From assembly GCF_028656955.1 (NCBI RefSeq), contig NZ_JAMDGY010000024.1, forward strand, positions 274,196 to 338,195: 64,000 nt of DNA, read 5' to 3'. Made by a program: the position numbers and the translations under genes. Below, piece after piece: positions 26,112 through 35,111 of the stretch. The stretch is from Pseudomonas fontis (GTDB taxonomy: Bacteria; Pseudomonadota; Gammaproteobacteria; Pseudomonadales; Pseudomonadaceae). Under the pieces are notes generated by a model, which saw only the letters and a program-made list of their open reading frames with translations, was not told where the DNA came from and made no database searches. The first letter of the stretch is position 1; every line of letters starts with the position of its first letter.

Positions 26112-26969
26112 ATGAGTCGTGCCCCGGACACCTGGATTCTCACCGCCGACTGCCCGAGCCTGCTTGGCACGGTCGATGTGGTGACGCGTTATCTCTACGA
26201 GCAGCATTGCTACGTCACCGAGCACCATTCGTTCGATGATCGGTTGTCGGGGCGCTTCTTCATTCGCGTCGAGTTCCGCCCGCAGGACGGCTTTGCCGAA
26301 GACAGCTTTCGCGCTGGCCTGGTCGAGCGTGGCGAGGCCTTCGGCATGCGCTTTGAACTGACCGCGCCGAACCATCGGCCGAAAGTGGTGATCATGGTGT
26401 CCAAGGCCGATCACTGCCTGAACGACCTGCTCTATCGCCAGCGCATCGGCCAGCTGGGCATGGATGTGGTGGCGGTGATCTCCAACCACCCGGACCTGGA
26501 ACCGCTGGCGCACTGGCATCGGATTCCCTACTACCACTTCGCCCTCGACCCGCACGACAAGCCGGCGCAGGAGCGCAAGGTGCTGCAGGTGATCGAGGAG
26601 GCGGGGGCGGAGCTGGTGATTCTTGCGCGGTACATGCAGGTGCTGTCGCCGGAGCTGTGCCGGCGCCTGGATGGCTGGGCGATCAATATTCATCACTCGT
26701 TGCTGCCCGGCTTCAAGGGCGCCAAGCCGTATCACCAGGCGTACAACAAGGGCGTGAAACTGGTGGGGGCGACGGCGCACTACATCAACAACGACCTCGA
26801 TGAAGGGCCGATCATTGCCCAGGGCGTCGAGGCGGTGGACCACAGCCACTACCCTGAAGACCTGATTGCACGGGGGCGCGACATCGAGTGCCTGACCCTG
26901 GCCAGGGCGGTGGGGTATCACATTGAGCGACGGGTGTTCCTTAACGCCAATCGGACGGTGGTGCTCTAG
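26112..26969 (+). CDS. purU: Formyltetrahydrofolate deformylase
   Basis: A 285-aa enzyme that hydrolyses 10-formyl-THF to formate and THF. The N-terminal ACT domain (about 7-85, ILTADCPSLLGTVDVVTRYL) is followed by a formyltransferase-type domain with NIHHSLLPGFKGAKPYHQAY and DEGPIIAQGVE. In this operon it releases the one-carbon units that sarcosine oxidase loads onto THF, freeing THF for the next turn. Confidence 0.95.
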   Translation: MSRAPDTWILTADCPSLLGTVDVVTRYLYEQHCYVTEHHSFDDRLSGRFFIRVEFRPQDGFAEDSFRAGLVERGEAFGMRFELTAPNHRPKVVIMVSKADHCLNDLLYRQRIGQLGMDVVAVISNHPDLEPLAHWHRIPYYHFALDPHDKPAQERKVLQVIEEAGAELVILARYMQVLSPELCRRLDGWAINIHHSLLPGFKGAKPYHQAYNKGVKLVGATAHYINNDLDEGPIIAQGVEAVDHSHYPEDLIARGRDIECLTLARAVGYHIERRVFLNANRTVVL

Positions 26970-26976
26970 CGGGCCT

Positions 26977-27050
26977 CATCGCCGGCAAGGCCGGCTCCCA
27001 CAGGGCATGGTGTGCACCGGGCCATTGTGGGAGCCGGCCTTGCCGGCGAA
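26977..27050. repeat. REP pair (inverted), purU/fdhA gap
   Basis: Two standard REP copies facing each other, 7 bases after the purU stop. A small GCGCTG-CTT-CAGCGC hairpin follows at 27089-27103, before the fdhA start. Confidence 0.9.
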
Positions 27051-27152
27051 GAGGCCTTCAGCCTTACAACAAGATTCCAGTAACAACCGCGCTGCTTCAG
27101 CGCAGCGCATCTTTACACCGCTGCATAAAAACAACTTTAGCGAGGTGAAAGC

Positions 27153-28352
27153 ATGTCTGGTAATCGTGGTGTGGTGTATCTCGGTGGTGGCAAGGTCGAG
27201 GTGCAGAAGATCGACTATCCGAAACTGCAGGACCCGCGCGGTCGCAAGATCGAGCACGGGGTGATCCTCAAGGTGGTCTCCACCAACATCTGCGGCTCCG
27301 ACCAGCACATGGTCCGCGGTCGCACCACCGCCCAGGTCGGCCTGGTGCTGGGCCACGAGATCACCGGCGAGGTGATCGAGAAAGGCCGCGACGTCGAGAA
27401 CCTGCAAATCGGCGACCTGGTTTCCGTACCCTTCAACGTCGCCTGCGGCCGCTGCCGCTCCTGCAAGGAACAACACACCGGCGTCTGCCTGACGGTCAAC
27501 CCGGCCCGTGCCGGCGGTGCCTACGGTTACGTCGACATGGGCGACTGGACCGGCGGCCAGGCCGAATACGTGCTGGTGCCTTACGCCGATTTCAACCTGC
27601 TGAAACTGCCCGACCGCGACCGGGCGATGGAGAAGATCCGCGACCTGACCTGCCTGTCCGACATCCTGCCCACCGGCTACCACGGTGCGGTGACTGCGGG
27701 CGTCGGCCCAGGCAGCTCGGTGTACATCGCCGGGGCTGGCCCGGTGGGCCTGGCTGCTGCCGCATCAGCCCGTCTGCTCGGCGCTGCGGTGGTGATCGTC
27801 GGCGACGTCAACCCGGTGCGCCTGGCCCACGCCAAGGCCCAGGGCTTCGAGATTGCCGACCTGTCCCAGGACACCCCGCTGCACGAACAGATCGCCAACC
27901 TGCTCGGTGAGCCGGAGGTGGACTGCGCGGTGGATGCGGTGGGCTTCGAAGCACGCGGGCATGGCCATGCTGGCGCCAAGCATGAAGCGCCGGCCACGGT
28001 GCTCAACTCGTTGATGGGCGTGGTGCGGGTGGCCGGCAAAATCGGCATCCCTGGCCTGTATGTCACCGAGGACCCGGGCGCGGTGGACGCGGCGGCGAAG
28101 ATCGGCAGCCTGAGCATTCGCTTTGGCCTGGGCTGGGCCAAGTCGCACAGCTTCCACACCGGCCAGACCCCAGTGATGAAGTACAACCGCCAGCTGATGC
28201 AGGCGATCATGTGGGACCGGATCAACATTGCCGAAGTGGTGGGGGTGCAGGTGATCAGCCTTGACCAGGCGCCGGAAGGCTATGGCGAGTTCGATGCCGG
28301 GGTGCCGAAGAAGTTCGTGATCGACCCGCACAAGATCTTTAGTGCGGGCTAA
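27153..28352 (+). CDS. fdhA: Glutathione-independent formaldehyde dehydrogenase
   Basis: A 399-aa zinc-dependent medium-chain dehydrogenase. Zinc and structural cysteine motifs are ICGSDQHMVRG, GHEITGEVIEKG and CGRCRSCKEQHTGVC; the NAD site is SVYIAGAGPVGLAAAASA. It oxidises formaldehyde to formate without glutathione. It handles formaldehyde released when GbcAB, DgcAB and SoxBDAG remove methyl groups. The ribosome site GAGGTGA stands 6 bases before the ATG. Confidence 0.95.
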   Translation: MSGNRGVVYLGGGKVEVQKIDYPKLQDPRGRKIEHGVILKVVSTNICGSDQHMVRGRTTAQVGLVLGHEITGEVIEKGRDVENLQIGDLVSVPFNVACGRCRSCKEQHTGVCLTVNPARAGGAYGYVDMGDWTGGQAEYVLVPYADFNLLKLPDRDRAMEKIRDLTCLSDILPTGYHGAVTAGVGPGSSVYIAGAGPVGLAAAASARLLGAAVVIVGDVNPVRLAHAKAQGFEIADLSQDTPLHEQIANLLGEPEVDCAVDAVGFEARGHGHAGAKHEAPATVLNSLMGVVRVAGKIGIPGLYVTEDPGAVDAAAKIGSLSIRFGLGWAKSHSFHTGQTPVMKYNRQLMQAIMWDRINIAEVVGVQVISLDQAPEGYGEFDAGVPKKFVIDPHKIFSAG

Positions 28353-28372
28353 GTAACCAGCAGGCTTGGCCC

Positions 28373-28447
28373 CATCGCCGGCAAGGCCGGCTCCCACAGT
28401 ATTGGCAGCATTGCAGATACCTGTGGGAGCCGGCCTTGCCGGCGATG
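28373..28447. repeat. REP pair (inverted), 3' of fdhA
   Basis: Two standard REP copies facing each other about 20 bases past the fdhA stop. Confidence 0.9.
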
Positions 28448-28522
28448 ACGCCGGAACTAACACCCTCAATCACCAGTCCAACCCTCGTTTTCCCTAGCCG
28501 TTCCGGCTGACGAGGTTCTTTG

Positions 28523-29089
28523 ATGAAACGTTTCGCACTGCTCTCCCTGATGGCCCTGGCCAGCACTTCGGCCTTGGCCTTCAACCTCAACGACGCGGCC
28601 AATGCCGTCTCCGCCATGCAGGGCAACAAGCAGGGCGCCGCCGTCGAGGCCCCCGCCGCATCGGCCAACCTGCTCAATACCCTCGGCAGCGAACTCAAGG
28701 TCACCCCGGAACAAGCCATCGGCGGTACCGGCGCCTTGCTCGGCCTGGCCAAGAACCAGCTCAGCAGCACCGACTACGCGCAATTGAGCAAGGCCGTCCC
28801 AGGCCTGGACCTGCTCTCCGGCGAAAAAGCCCTGGGCGGTTTGAGCGGTCTGGGCGAGCTGCTCGGCAAAAGCGGCGAGTCCTCGGCCCTGAGCAACGCC
28901 CTGGGCAATGTCAAAGACAGCAACGACCTGAACAACGCCTTCAGCGCCCTGGGCATGAACACCGGGATGATCGGCCAGTTCGCCCCGCTGATCCTGCAAT
29001 ACCTGGGGCAGCAAGGCGTCGCCGGCTCGCTGCTGCAAAGCCTGGGCGGGATCTGGGGCACAGGCGCTGCAGCCGTTCCTGCAGTCTGA
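28523..29089 (+). CDS. DUF2780-type secreted protein
   Basis: A 188-aa protein with a clear signal peptide (MKRFALLSLMALASTSALA, cleavage near residue 19). The mature part is rich in Gly, Leu, Ser and Asn, with helical stretches such as LLNTLGSELKVTPEQAIGGTGALLGLAK and a C-terminal MIGQFAPLILQYLGQQGV. This resembles the DUF2780 (VcgC/VcgE-like) family. The function is unknown; it is probably periplasmic. It is convergent with the acyltransferase gene, with 3 bases between stops. Confidence 0.75.
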   Translation: MKRFALLSLMALASTSALAFNLNDAANAVSAMQGNKQGAAVEAPAASANLLNTLGSELKVTPEQAIGGTGALLGLAKNQLSSTDYAQLSKAVPGLDLLSGEKALGGLSGLGELLGKSGESSALSNALGNVKDSNDLNNAFSALGMNTGMIGQFAPLILQYLGQQGVAGSLLQSLGGIWGTGAAAVPAV

Positions 29090-29092
29090 GCC

Positions 29093-29980
29093 TCAGCGCA
29101 ACTCGGCGCGCAAGCGCTCGATGCGTTCGTCCTTGTCGTGCCACAGCTGGTTGACCCAGTCCTGCACGGTCTGGCGCAAGACCGGGTCGTTCTCGTAGTC
29201 GCCGCTCCACAGGGCCGGGTCCAGCTCGCGTAGCTGGATATCGACGATCACCCTGGGGATCTGGCCGCTGACCAGCGCCCAGAACCCCGGCGCACGCTCG
29301 CCGGGGTAGACCAGGGTGACATCGAGCAGCGCGTCGAGTTGTTGACCCAATGCCGCCAGCACAAAAGCCACACCGCCCGCCTTGGGCTTGAGCAGGTGGC
29401 GATAGGGCGAGCCCTGCGCCGCACGCTTGGCTTCGGTGAAGCGCGTGCCCTCCAGGTAATTGACCACCGTCACCGGCTGGCGCTTGAACAACTCGCAAGC
29501 GGCCTTGGTGATTTCCAGGTCCTGGCCCTTGAGGTGCGGGTGCTTGTCGAGGAAGGCCTTGCTGTAGCGCTTCATGAACGGGTAATCCAGCGCCCACCAG
29601 GCCAGGCCCAGCAACGGCACCCAGATCAGCTCCTTTTTCAGGAAGAACTTGAAGAACGGCACACGGCGGTTCAATACCTGGATCAGCGCCGGGATGTCGA
29701 CCCAGGTCTGGTGGTTGCTGATGGCCAGGTAGGAGGTGTCGATACGCAGGCCGGCGGCACCGCGAATGTCCCATTGCGTGGGGATGCACAGGGCGAAGAT
29801 CAGCTTGTCGATCTCGGCCCAGGTCTCGGCGATCCCCATCACCGCCCACGAGGCGTAGTCGCGGTAACGGCCGGGCAGCACCAGCTTGAGCAGGGCGAAG
29901 ACCATCAGCGGGCCAATCAGCAGCAGGGTGTTGAGCAGAAGCAGCACAGTGACAAATATGCCGGTCAGCAGGCGTCGCAT
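29093..29980 (-). CDS. PlsC-family acyltransferase (YihG-like)
   Basis: A 295-aa membrane-anchored acyltransferase of the 1-acyl-glycerol-3-phosphate acyltransferase superfamily. A hydrophobic N-terminus (about 5-35) precedes the catalytic NHQTWVD motif (H-x4-D, about residue 89) and the substrate-binding stretch YLEGTRFTEAKRAAQ (about 155). The closest well-known relatives are YihG-type proteins, which make unusual phospholipid acyl patterns. The gene stands alone, convergent with the DUF2780 gene. Confidence 0.88.
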   Translation of the reverse strand: MRRLLTGIFVTVLLLLNTLLLIGPLMVFALLKLVLPGRYRDYASWAVMGIAETWAEIDKLIFALCIPTQWDIRGAAGLRIDTSYLAISNHQTWVDIPALIQVLNRRVPFFKFFLKKELIWVPLLGLAWWALDYPFMKRYSKAFLDKHPHLKGQDLEITKAACELFKRQPVTVVNYLEGTRFTEAKRAAQGSPYRHLLKPKAGGVAFVLAALGQQLDALLDVTLVYPGERAPGFWALVSGQIPRVIVDIQLRELDPALWSGDYENDPVLRQTVQDWVNQLWHDKDERIERLRAELR

Positions 29981-30159
29981 AGTAAAACTCGTAATCTCGG
30001 ATAGACGGCCGGTAATGATAAGCAGCCTGTAGGATTAGTCCAATTTCTGGCAGGCCAGGGCGCGGACAAATGTTTCACATCGTGTGAGATAGCCTCTTGT
30101 GCCGAACCTATCCTGCTCTGGCAGTCTAAGCACTGTCTTATCTCAAGGAAGCTGACCCG

Positions 30160-30660
30160 GTGAAATCCGTATTTGCATTGCTTTCCCTGCTCGCGCTGCC
30201 GGTTATGGCCGCCGAGCCCACCCTGTATGGCCGCTATGAATACATCGGCTTGCCGGAAATCGGCGAGACCCTCAAGGCCAAGATGGACACGGGCGCGCTG
30301 ACCGCCTCGCTGTCGGCCACCGACATCAAGCGCTTTACCCGTGACGGCGAAGACTGGGTGCGCTTCCGCCTGGCGACCAAGGACGCCGATGGCAAGGTGT
30401 ATGAACACAAGGTCGCGCGCATCAGCAAGATCAAGACCCGCGCCGATGAAGACGATGAAGGCGAAAGCGTCGAGTCGGCCAAGCGGCCGGTCATCGACCT
30501 GGAGCTGTGCCTGGGCGATGTGAAGCGCACGGTGGAGGTGAACCTCACCGACCGCAGCAGCTTCAACTACCCGTTGCTGATCGGGGCCAAGGCCTTGCGC
30601 GAATTTGGCGCGGCGGTGAACCCGGCGCGGCGGTTTACCGCTGGCAAGCCCGACTGCTGA
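30160..30660 (+). CDS. Retropepsin-like aspartic protease (RimB/putative ATP-dependent zinc protease family)
   Basis: A 166-aa protein beginning with GTG (ribosome site AAGGA about 10 bases upstream). It has a signal peptide (KSVFALLSLLALPVMAAEP) and the active-site motif MDTGALTASLSA (about 44-55), which is the Asp-Thr-Gly of retropepsin-type enzymes. The family (PF05618) is often labelled putative ATP-dependent zinc protease, but no zinc or ATP motif is visible. It lies upstream of creBCD in the same direction, separated by a perfect palindromic repeat. Confidence 0.8.
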   Translation: MKSVFALLSLLALPVMAAEPTLYGRYEYIGLPEIGETLKAKMDTGALTASLSATDIKRFTRDGEDWVRFRLATKDADGKVYEHKVARISKIKTRADEDDEGESVESAKRPVIDLELCLGDVKRTVEVNLTDRSSFNYPLLIGAKALREFGAAVNPARRFTAGKPDC

Positions 30661-30669
30661 TCGATACCC

Positions 30670-30717
30670 TGTGGGGGCCGGCCTTGCCGGCGATCGCCGG
30701 CAAGGCCGGCCCCCACA
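30670..30717. repeat. Perfect 48-bp REP palindrome
   Basis: Two REP copies (GGGGGCC variant) directly abut with no spacer, giving a perfect inverted repeat of 24 + 24 bases. It ends 16 bases before the creB start, so it is in the creB leader. Confidence 0.9.
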
Positions 30718-30733
30718 AGAAGTTACAGCGCCC

Positions 30734-31414
30734 ATGCCCCATATTCTGATCGTCGAAGACGAAGCGGCCATCGCCGACACCCTGGTCTTCGCCCTGCAAG
30801 GCGACGGCCACAGCACTGCATGGGTAACCCTGGGCAGCGCCGCGCTGGACCAGCAGCGTCAGCATCCCGCCGACCTGATCATCCTCGACATCGGCCTGCC
30901 CGATATCAGCGGCTTTGAAACCTGCCGCCAGCTGCGTCGCTTCAGCGACGTGCCGGTGATGTTCCTAAGTGCCCGCGATGGCGAGATCGACCGTATCGTC
31001 GGCCTGGAAATCGGCGCCGACGACTACGTCGTCAAACCCTTCAGCCCCCGTGAAGTGGCCGCGCGGGTGCGGGCCATCCTCAAGCGCATGGCCCCGCGTG
31101 CCGAAGCGCCTGCCAGCAGCGAGACCTTCGTCATCGACACCCTGCGCATGCAGATCAGCTACCGCGCCCAGCCGCTGGTGCTGACCCGCCATGAATTTCG
31201 CCTGCTGCAATGCCTGCTCGAACAGCCCGAGCGGGTGTTCAGCCGCGAGCAACTGCTCGACGCCGTAGGCGTGGCCAGCGATGCCGGCTACGAGCGCAGC
31301 ATCGACAGCCACATCAAGAGCCTGCGCGCCAAGCTGCGCCTGGTCGCCCCCGCTGGCGAACCGATCCAGACCCACCGTGGCCTGGGTTACAGCTACAGCC
31401 CGGGCAACAGCTGA
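30734..31414 (+). CDS. creB: Two-component response regulator CreB
   Basis: A 226-aa OmpR-type regulator. The receiver domain (1-115) has the acidic pair in IVEDEAA, phosphorylation site D52 in LDIGLPD, and the conserved lysine in VVKPFSPRE. A C-terminal winged-helix DNA-binding domain ends LRAKLRLVAPAGEPIQTHRGLGYSY. The start at MPHILIVEDE excludes the upstream repeat. It is coupled to creC (TGATG overlap). CreBC respond to metabolic or cell-wall stress; in P. aeruginosa they link PBP4 loss to beta-lactam resistance. Confidence 0.9.
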   Translation: MPHILIVEDEAAIADTLVFALQGDGHSTAWVTLGSAALDQQRQHPADLIILDIGLPDISGFETCRQLRRFSDVPVMFLSARDGEIDRIVGLEIGADDYVVKPFSPREVAARVRAILKRMAPRAEAPASSETFVIDTLRMQISYRAQPLVLTRHEFRLLQCLLEQPERVFSREQLLDAVGVASDAGYERSIDSHIKSLRAKLRLVAPAGEPIQTHRGLGYSYSPGNS

Positions 31415-32847
31415 TGCGCCTGGGTATCCGCATCTTCCTGGTGTACTTCCTGTTCGTCGGGCTGACCGGCTACTTCATCCTCAGCACCGTGCGCGAACAG
31501 GTGCGCCCTGGCGTGCGCCAGTCCACCGAGGAAACCCTGGTGGACACCGCCAACCTGCTGGCGGAGATCCTGCGCGATGAGGTCAAGGCCGGCACCCTGG
31601 GCCAGAGCCGCCTGCCCGAACTGCTCAAGGCCTACGGCCAGCGCCAGCCGAACGCCGAGATCTGGGGCCTGGCCAAGACCCAGGTCAACCATCGCATCTA
31701 CGTCACCGACGCCAAGGGCGTGGTCCTGCTCGACTCCAGCGGTGAGGCGGTGGGCCAGGACTACTCGCGCTGGAACGACGTCTACCTGACCTTGCAGGGC
31801 CGGTACGGTGCGCGTTCCACCCGCAGCATCGCGGATGATCCGGATTCCTCGGTGATGCACGTGGCGGCGCCGATTCTGGACGGCGGCAAGATCATTGGCG
31901 TGGTCACCGTGGCCAAGCCCAACAGCTCGCTGCAACCCTATGTTGATCGTTCCGAAAAGCGTCTGGTCAACCTGGGCCTGGGCTTGATCGTGCTCGGCCT
32001 GTTGCTGGGCGCTGGGCTGTCGTGGTGGCTGGCGCGCTCGCTGCGCCGCCTGACCCACTACGCCCAGGCCGTCAGCGAAGGCGAGCGGGTGGCATTGCCG
32101 CATTATCGCGGCGGCGAACTGGCGACCCTGGCGGGCGCGGTGGAACGCATGCGCACCCAGCTTGAGGGCAAAGCCTATGTGGAGCGCTACGTGCACACCC
32201 TGACCCACGAGCTGAAAAGCCCGTTGGCGGCGATTCGCGGTGCCAGCGAGCTGCTTCAGGGGCCGATGCCGGAAGAGCAGCGCCAACGCTTCGCCAGCAA
32301 TATCGAAAGCGAAAGCGCGCGCATGCAGCAGTTGATCGAGCGGCTGCTGCACCTGGCGCAGGTCGAGCAGCGTCATGGCCTGGAGGATCAACGCCAGGTT
32401 GAACTGGCGGCGATGGTCGATGAGTTGCTGGTTGCCCAGACCGCCCGGATCGAAAGCGCCGGCTTGCAGGTGCGCCAGCGCGTGCCGGCGCCGGTGCGCT
32501 TGCTGTGCGAGCCGTTCCTGATGCGCCAGGCCATCGCCAACCTGCTGGAAAACGCCCTGGACTTCACCCCGCCTGGCGGGCTGCTGGTGTTTGAACTGGA
32601 GCAGCTCGAAGGCCGCGTGGCGCTGAGCCTGTACAACCAGGGCGAGGCGATCCCCGACTATGCCTTGGGCCGGCTCAGCGAGCGTTTCTATTCCCTGCCG
32701 CGTCCGGGCAGCGGGCGCAAGAGCACCGGCCTTGGGCTGAACTTCGTCGAAGAGGTGATGCAGTTGCATGGCGGCTCACTGGCGGTGGCCAACGTCGAGG
32801 ACGGCGTGCGCGTGCGCCTGTGGCTGCCGGTCAACCGTGTGAGCTGA
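31414..32847 (+). CDS. creC: Sensor histidine kinase CreC
   Basis: A 477-aa membrane kinase. Membrane helices lie at about 7-27 and 187-207 around a periplasmic sensor domain. A HAMP region is followed by HisKA with HTLTHELKSPLAA (phospho-acceptor H265), then an ATPase domain with NLLENALDF (N-box) and STGLGLNFVEEV (G-box). It overlaps creB by one base. It is the partner of CreB and lies directly before creD. Confidence 0.9.
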   Translation: MRLGIRIFLVYFLFVGLTGYFILSTVREQVRPGVRQSTEETLVDTANLLAEILRDEVKAGTLGQSRLPELLKAYGQRQPNAEIWGLAKTQVNHRIYVTDAKGVVLLDSSGEAVGQDYSRWNDVYLTLQGRYGARSTRSIADDPDSSVMHVAAPILDGGKIIGVVTVAKPNSSLQPYVDRSEKRLVNLGLGLIVLGLLLGAGLSWWLARSLRRLTHYAQAVSEGERVALPHYRGGELATLAGAVERMRTQLEGKAYVERYVHTLTHELKSPLAAIRGASELLQGPMPEEQRQRFASNIESESARMQQLIERLLHLAQVEQRHGLEDQRQVELAAMVDELLVAQTARIESAGLQVRQRVPAPVRLLCEPFLMRQAIANLLENALDFTPPGGLLVFELEQLEGRVALSLYNQGEAIPDYALGRLSERFYSLPRPGSGRKSTGLGLNFVEEVMQLHGGSLAVANVEDGVRVRLWLPVNRVS

Positions 32848-32850
32848 GTC

Positions 32851-32866
32851 TCCACACAAACTCCAC
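32851..32866 (+). promoter_or_regulatory. Candidate CreB-binding tag before creD
   Basis: TCCAC-6-TCCAC matches in form and spacing the CreB tag TTCAC-6-TTCAC known from enterobacteria (blr/cre tag). It lies just after creC and 66 bases before creD, the classical CreB target. Each half differs from consensus by one base. Confidence 0.55.
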
Positions 32867-32931
32867 AATCGCTCCCCGCAGGCTCCATATCGGTTGCGCA
32901 GACTCTGCCCATCGAAACCGGAGCCTTGCAC

Positions 32932-34260
32932 ATGAACCGAACCCTCAGCTTCAAACTGGGCGCGATTGCCTTCCTGATCATCCTCTTGCTGATCCCGCTG
33001 CTGATGATTGGCGGCCTGATCAGCGAGCGCCAGGCACTGCGCGACAGCGTGGTGCAGGAAATCGCCCAGAGCTCCAGCCTGAGCCAGCAGATCAGCGGGC
33101 CGTTGCTGGTGGTGCCGTACCGCAAGACCGTGAAGACCTGGCTGACCCAGGACGGCCATACCTTCCAGGAAGACCGCCAGAACAGCGGCTTCCTGTACTT
33201 CCTGCCGGAGACTTTCGAACTCAACGGCACGGCCCAGACCACCCTGCGATCACGGGGTATCTACGAGGCGCGGCTGTTCCAGGCGAACAACCAGATCAGC
33301 GGCCAGTTCAAGGTGCCGGCGAACTGGGGCATCACTGATGAATTGCAGAGCTACCGCTTCGACACACCGTTCATTGCGGTGGGTATCAGCGATATTCGTG
33401 GCATCCAGAAGGGCCTGAACCTCACGCTCAACGGCGAGGCCCTGGCATTCGAGGCGGGCACCGGGCTGGGTTGGTTGGGCGGTGGGGTGCATGTGCCGCT
33501 GGGCAACCTCGACGGCAAGAGCGAAGCGCGCCTGGACTATGCCTTCGACCTGGCCTTGCAGGGCACTGGCCAGTTGCACGTGGTGCCAGTCGGGCGAACC
33601 AGCACGGTCAGCCTCAAGGCCAACTGGCCGCACCCAAGCTTTGTCGGCAGCTACCTGCCGGCGGAGCGCGAGATTACCGCCGAGGGCTTCAGTGCCCAGT
33701 GGCAGGCGTCGTTCTTCTCCACCAACCTTGAGGATGTGCTGAGTGAGTGCGTGAACAAGGATGCGTGTGATGACTTTCGTGGTCGCACCTTTGGCGTGAG
33801 CTTTGTCGACCCGGTGGACCAGTACCTCAAGAGCGACCGGGCGATCAAATATGCACTGCTGTTCATTGCCCTGACGTTTGCCGGCTTCTTCCTGTTCGAG
33901 GTGTTGAAGGGGCTGAGCGTGCACCCGATCCAGTACGCGTTGGTGGGCGCTGCGCTGGCGTTCTTCTACCTGCTGTTGCTGTCGTTGTCGGAGCACCTGG
34001 GGTTTGGCTTGGCTTATGCGCTGTCGGCCAGTGGCTGTGTGCTGCTGATCGGTTTCTATCTGTGCCATGTGCTGCACAGTGCGGCGCGCGGGCTGGGGTT
34101 CGCGGCGGGGTTGGCGGTGCTGTACGCAATGCTCTACGGCTTGCTGAGCGCTGAGGACTATGCGCTGCTGATGGGCTCGTTGCTGCTGTTTGCGCTGCTG
34201 GGCGCGTTCATGGTGCTGACCCGTCGGCTGGACTGGTACGGCGTGGGGAGGGGGCAATGA
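32932..34260 (+). CDS. creD: Inner membrane protein CreD
   Basis: A 442-aa protein of the CreD family. A first membrane helix (about 8-30) is followed by a large non-membrane domain (about 35-300, with SRGIYEARLFQANNQISGQF), then about five hydrophobic segments from 305 onward. It is typically induced through CreBC; overexpression affects beta-lactam tolerance and envelope integrity in other species. ATG 32932 follows GGAG by 9 bases; an upstream TTG in frame is less likely. Confidence 0.9.
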   Translation: MNRTLSFKLGAIAFLIILLLIPLLMIGGLISERQALRDSVVQEIAQSSSLSQQISGPLLVVPYRKTVKTWLTQDGHTFQEDRQNSGFLYFLPETFELNGTAQTTLRSRGIYEARLFQANNQISGQFKVPANWGITDELQSYRFDTPFIAVGISDIRGIQKGLNLTLNGEALAFEAGTGLGWLGGGVHVPLGNLDGKSEARLDYAFDLALQGTGQLHVVPVGRTSTVSLKANWPHPSFVGSYLPAEREITAEGFSAQWQASFFSTNLEDVLSECVNKDACDDFRGRTFGVSFVDPVDQYLKSDRAIKYALLFIALTFAGFFLFEVLKGLSVHPIQYALVGAALAFFYLLLLSLSEHLGFGLAYALSASGCVLLIGFYLCHVLHSAARGLGFAAGLAVLYAMLYGLLSAEDYALLMGSLLLFALLGAFMVLTRRLDWYGVGRGQ

Positions 34261-34359
34261 GCGGCTTGCGCGAGGAGCGGCGGGGGGGGGCGGGGCTGGT
34301 CAAGCGGATTGAGCGGTGGCTGTGCCATGGCGTTGCCAAGCCTGGGCCGCTTCACGGCC

Positions 34360-34385
34360 CATTGCCGGCAAGGCCGGCTTCCACA
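34360..34385. repeat. REP element, single copy
   Basis: CATTGCCGGCAAGGCC with a slightly changed tail (GGCTTCCACA). It lies next to a half copy of the family 2 repeat. Confidence 0.85.
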
Positions 34386-34411
34386 AAGTGAGGCATGCAC
34401 TGAATTGCTGT

Positions 34412-34459
34412 TGTAGCCGCTGCCGACAGGCTGCGCTGGAGCCCGTGAGGGCTCCCAAG
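34412..34459. repeat. Family 2 repeat, left half only
   Basis: TGTAGCCGCTGCCGACAGG continues to GGGCTCCCAAGG and then stops. The right arm present in the other four copies is missing, so it is a truncated copy beside the glutathione transferase gene end. Confidence 0.8.
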
Positions 34460-34469
34460 GATGCCAGCA

Positions 34470-35102
34470 TCAGGTCAGCGCCGGGTCCGTTGCCTTCATC
34501 GAGGCGCGCTGGTTTACCTGGGCATACCAGGCCGCCAGCTTCGGCTGGCGCTCGCGCCAACCAAACTCGGGCATACGAAAATCCAGATAGCCCAGCGCAC
34601 ACGCCACGCCAATCGCCGCCACATCAAACACCGAACTCAGCTCGGCCACATGTTCCTGTTCCAGGTGTGCCAACCCACGGCGTACCTTGTCCAGCTGCGC
34701 CTCGACCCAGGCATCCCAACGCTTCTCTTCAGGGCGCAGGAAGGTCTCGTAGCGGGTCAGCACCGCCGCATCCATGATCGCATCGCCCAGCGCCGCCAGG
34801 GTCAGGCGCCGCCAGCGGGCCGGGCCCTCACGCGGGATCAGCGGGTTGCCGACATGCTGATCGTCGAGGTACTCGACAATCACCCGGCTATCAAACAGCA
34901 CCGTGCCGTCGGCCAGGCGCAAGGCCGGGATCTTCCCGGCCGGGTTGCCTTCGTTCAACTCGGCCACCGGGTTCACCGGGGTCAGGTTGATGGTCTTCAA
35001 GGCCACCCGGTCGGTCTGCCCGGTTTCATGCAGCAACACCAGCACCTTGCGCACGAACGGCGAGGCCGGCGAATGGAACAGCGTCATGGTTGCGACAGAC
35101 AT
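34470..35102 (-). CDS. Glutathione S-transferase family protein
   Basis: A 210-aa protein with a thioredoxin-fold N-terminal domain (MTLFHSPASPFVRKVLVLLHETG, then NPAGKIPALRLADGTVLFDSRVIVEYLD) and an all-helical C-terminal domain. Ser in HSPASPF is the likely glutathione-contacting residue. A GAGGG site supports the start at MSVATMTLF. It lies 9 bases after msrA in the same direction, so the two are probably cotranscribed and share an oxidative-stress theme. Confidence 0.88.
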   Translation of the reverse strand: MSVATMTLFHSPASPFVRKVLVLLHETGQTDRVALKTINLTPVNPVAELNEGNPAGKIPALRLADGTVLFDSRVIVEYLDDQHVGNPLIPREGPARWRRLTLAALGDAIMDAAVLTRYETFLRPEEKRWDAWVEAQLDKVRRGLAHLEQEHVAELSSVFDVAAIGVACALGYLDFRMPEFGWRERQPKLAAWYAQVNQRASMKATDPALT

Positions 35103-35111
35103 GGCCAGCCC

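Noticed and set aside
26977..27050. REP pairs as intrinsic terminators
   Set aside because: No T-run follows the stems; they belong to a dispersed repeat family found in many positions.
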